From Gentiana macrophylla (Eukaryota; Streptophyta; Magnoliopsida; Gentianales; Gentianaceae), in contig CM047813.1 in NCBI GenBank assembly GCA_026214975.1, forward strand, positions 28,714,797-28,778,796: a stretch of DNA of 64,000 bases, in the 5' to 3' direction. Positions 62,531-64,000 of this stretch are shown in pieces. Numbering within the stretch: position 1 is the first letter of the stretch; each line of letters begins with the position of its first letter. A program made the position numbers and the translations under genes. Under the pieces are notes generated by a model. It had not been told where the DNA came from, ran no database searches, and saw nothing but the letters and a program-made list of their open reading frames with translations.

Positions 62531-64000
62531 AGTTGATTGTTTTGTGTGTTTGAGTGTGTTTTTGTATGTTTTCTCTGGATTATGTTTGATATCAATACGT
62601 TAAAAAAGAGTTTGCTGAAATTCCTATACAACATAGTTATAATAAATATAGCATCATGTATCTTACTTGGACAAGATTTCAAGAGGTTTGATTCCACTTT
62701 GATTGTGTCATTTTATGAACATCATAATGCTATTAATAAAGATGGGGTTGTTTTTTTTGTTTTTTTTTGTTTTTTTTTTTTTTTTTTTGAGTGGAGATGG
62801 GGTTGTTGTTAAAGTTCAAGAAATAACAACAGAAACTTCAAGAACAAAGTTGTTAATTGGAAAAAAAAAAACGGTTCAATTTTGTTTTAACCAAAGGCTT
62901 GCAGAGTAAAATGAATGAACACACTTTAGAATTGAGTTTATTTGTAGATTAATTATGGCGTCTCGTTTCCGGATACCGAGTTCTTATCCCGAAAAATGGT
63001 CCAGCACGTATAACATTAAACTGAAGTAACATTACACGTAAGTCTTACGTATATCTGTGACGTCCAAGTCCAAGATACCCAGTATTTCTCCGGGAAAAAT
63101 GTCCGTCACGCATATAATTAAAATTTAATCTGATTATAATTGTAAGCCTTACGTAGTCGGTTATTAGAACTCATAGCGGAAACGAAAAGATAGTGAGGAA
63201 CTAAACCGACTAACCCAAAGATCAAAAAGCAATACAAGCATCATTTAAAACATCATTCAATACATTTTACACAAAAACAAAAGGGATATTAACCATTTTC
63301 GCCCCTCATATTTCAGAGTTTTTTCAAAACTACCTCTTATGTTTGATTGTTACGATTTTCATCCTTATCCAAGTGATTTTGTTACACTTTCAAGACATAT
63401 AAGAAAGGCCCAACCCTAAGCCAAGCCTAAAAACACAAAACTACACAAAACTGGTTTTGACCCGCGCCACACCATTTTGGCCGGCACTAAAACTGACATA
63501 GCATTATGTTTTTGGTTTTGTTCAACTTTGGCGCGCGCTAAAACATTTTTGCCCGCGCCAAAAGTTCGAAAATTGTTCTAAAACCTGCAAATTTTCAGCA
63601 ATTTCAAGTACCAAAAGAAATCCAACCAATATACTTTGATTCTAACACAAAAGAAACATAAAACATGACCAAATTACTTGTCAAACGCTATAAAACAACA
63701 AAGGTTCAATATGAACACCCTCTTACGTTGATTTTGATGCCAAACCTCCCAACTAAAGATGCCAGCAAACAAAACTTGATGAAATTCAGCCAAACCTAAT
63801 TAAACACCATGAATTCTATACTTAATTTAACAACCCTTAAAGGCTACTACACAATCAAAGTTACGATTAAGATGATTCCAAACTCTTATTCCTACTGAAA
63901 ACTCAGCATTCCAAAAGAGGCGATTTCTCATACCTTCTCCGATTGGGAAAAAACTTGTATCAAAACGTTCCTTTACGGTGATTAAGTTTCTCTATTCTGT
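62531..64000. other. Downstream region, no gene recognised
   Basis: It begins with a probable 3' UTR, then poly-T runs at about 62750-62790. From about 62930 the sequence looks like part of an unclassified LTR element (GAGTTCTTATCCCGAAAAATGGTCC-type repeats at 62980 and 63075, and GC-rich words GGCGCGCGC and GCCCGCGCC at 63470-63565). Boundaries are not visible. Confidence 0.4.

Overview
The window is repeat-dense DNA from a flowering plant, most likely a eudicot. The evidence is the set of plant-specific LTR retrotransposon lineages (Athila-like and Tat-like Ty3/gypsy, Ty1/copia with initiator-Met primer sites, TRIMs), L1-type LINEs with the plant CCHC/zf-RVT layout, CACTA and hAT MITEs, and the spliced exons of a plant ankyrin/PGG-domain gene. 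There are no prokaryotic-style operons. No rRNA, tRNA gene or CRISPR was seen. Species cannot be told from this sequence.

Layout. 1-7369: 3' part of an Athila-like Ty3/gypsy element (element A, + strand; decayed pol, long 3' region, 3' LTR). It appears inserted into the gag of a Tat-like element (7370-8741, - strand). 8843-12560: L1-type LINE (- strand) lacking its RT core. 12575-17541: Ty1/copia (SIRE/Maximus-like) remnant (- strand) with a complete 3' LTR, an envelope-like reading frame and a truncated 5' LTR. 17542-33490: large Athila-like element C (- strand: LTR, tRNA-Asp PBS, gag, PR, RT, RH, INT, an extra ORF and a downstream env-like/plant-transposon-domain ORF). It is split by a complete 5,850-bp non-autonomous relative, element B (18542-24391, TSD ACAAG). 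33640-35390: very decayed Ty3/gypsy pol. 36110-39480: LINE ORF2 (+) split by a 1,789-bp solo LTR (TSD GGGAC). 40307-44355: Ty1/copia element (- strand) whose RT has lost its catalytic segment. 44356-45480: unclassified LTR-like remnant. 45481-45729: CACTA-type MITE (TSD ATT).

46205-62530 holds the only host gene recognised: an ankyrin-repeat protein with a C-terminal PGG/transmembrane domain (ACD6/ITN1-like family). Its first recognisable exon is frameshifted. The later exons (53097-53258, 53336-53799, 61886-62530) still join in frame. One intron carries a copia element (46841-53071), which carries a solo LTR (49949-52207), which carries a hAT MITE (51068-51388, 8-bp TSD). The next intron holds a tandem duplication with a broken copy of the last exon, G-rich minisatellites, a TRIM array, and a duplicated Tat-like element with an antisense ORF.

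Most interesting observations: (1) a family of 12-bp CpG-rich near-palindromes (consensus GGACGCCCGTCC) clustered just upstream of the TATA box in every Athila-type LTR and again upstream of a candidate internal promoter for the env-like ORF; (2) an array of stem-loops in element B with a conserved ~20-nt loop and changing but complementary stems; (3) a paired hairpin after pol with compensatory changes between copies; (4) different palindromes in other LTR families in the window; (5) LTR-LTR differences concentrated at CAG/CTG sites, which may be a methylation-linked consensus error and would also affect the apparent frameshifts.
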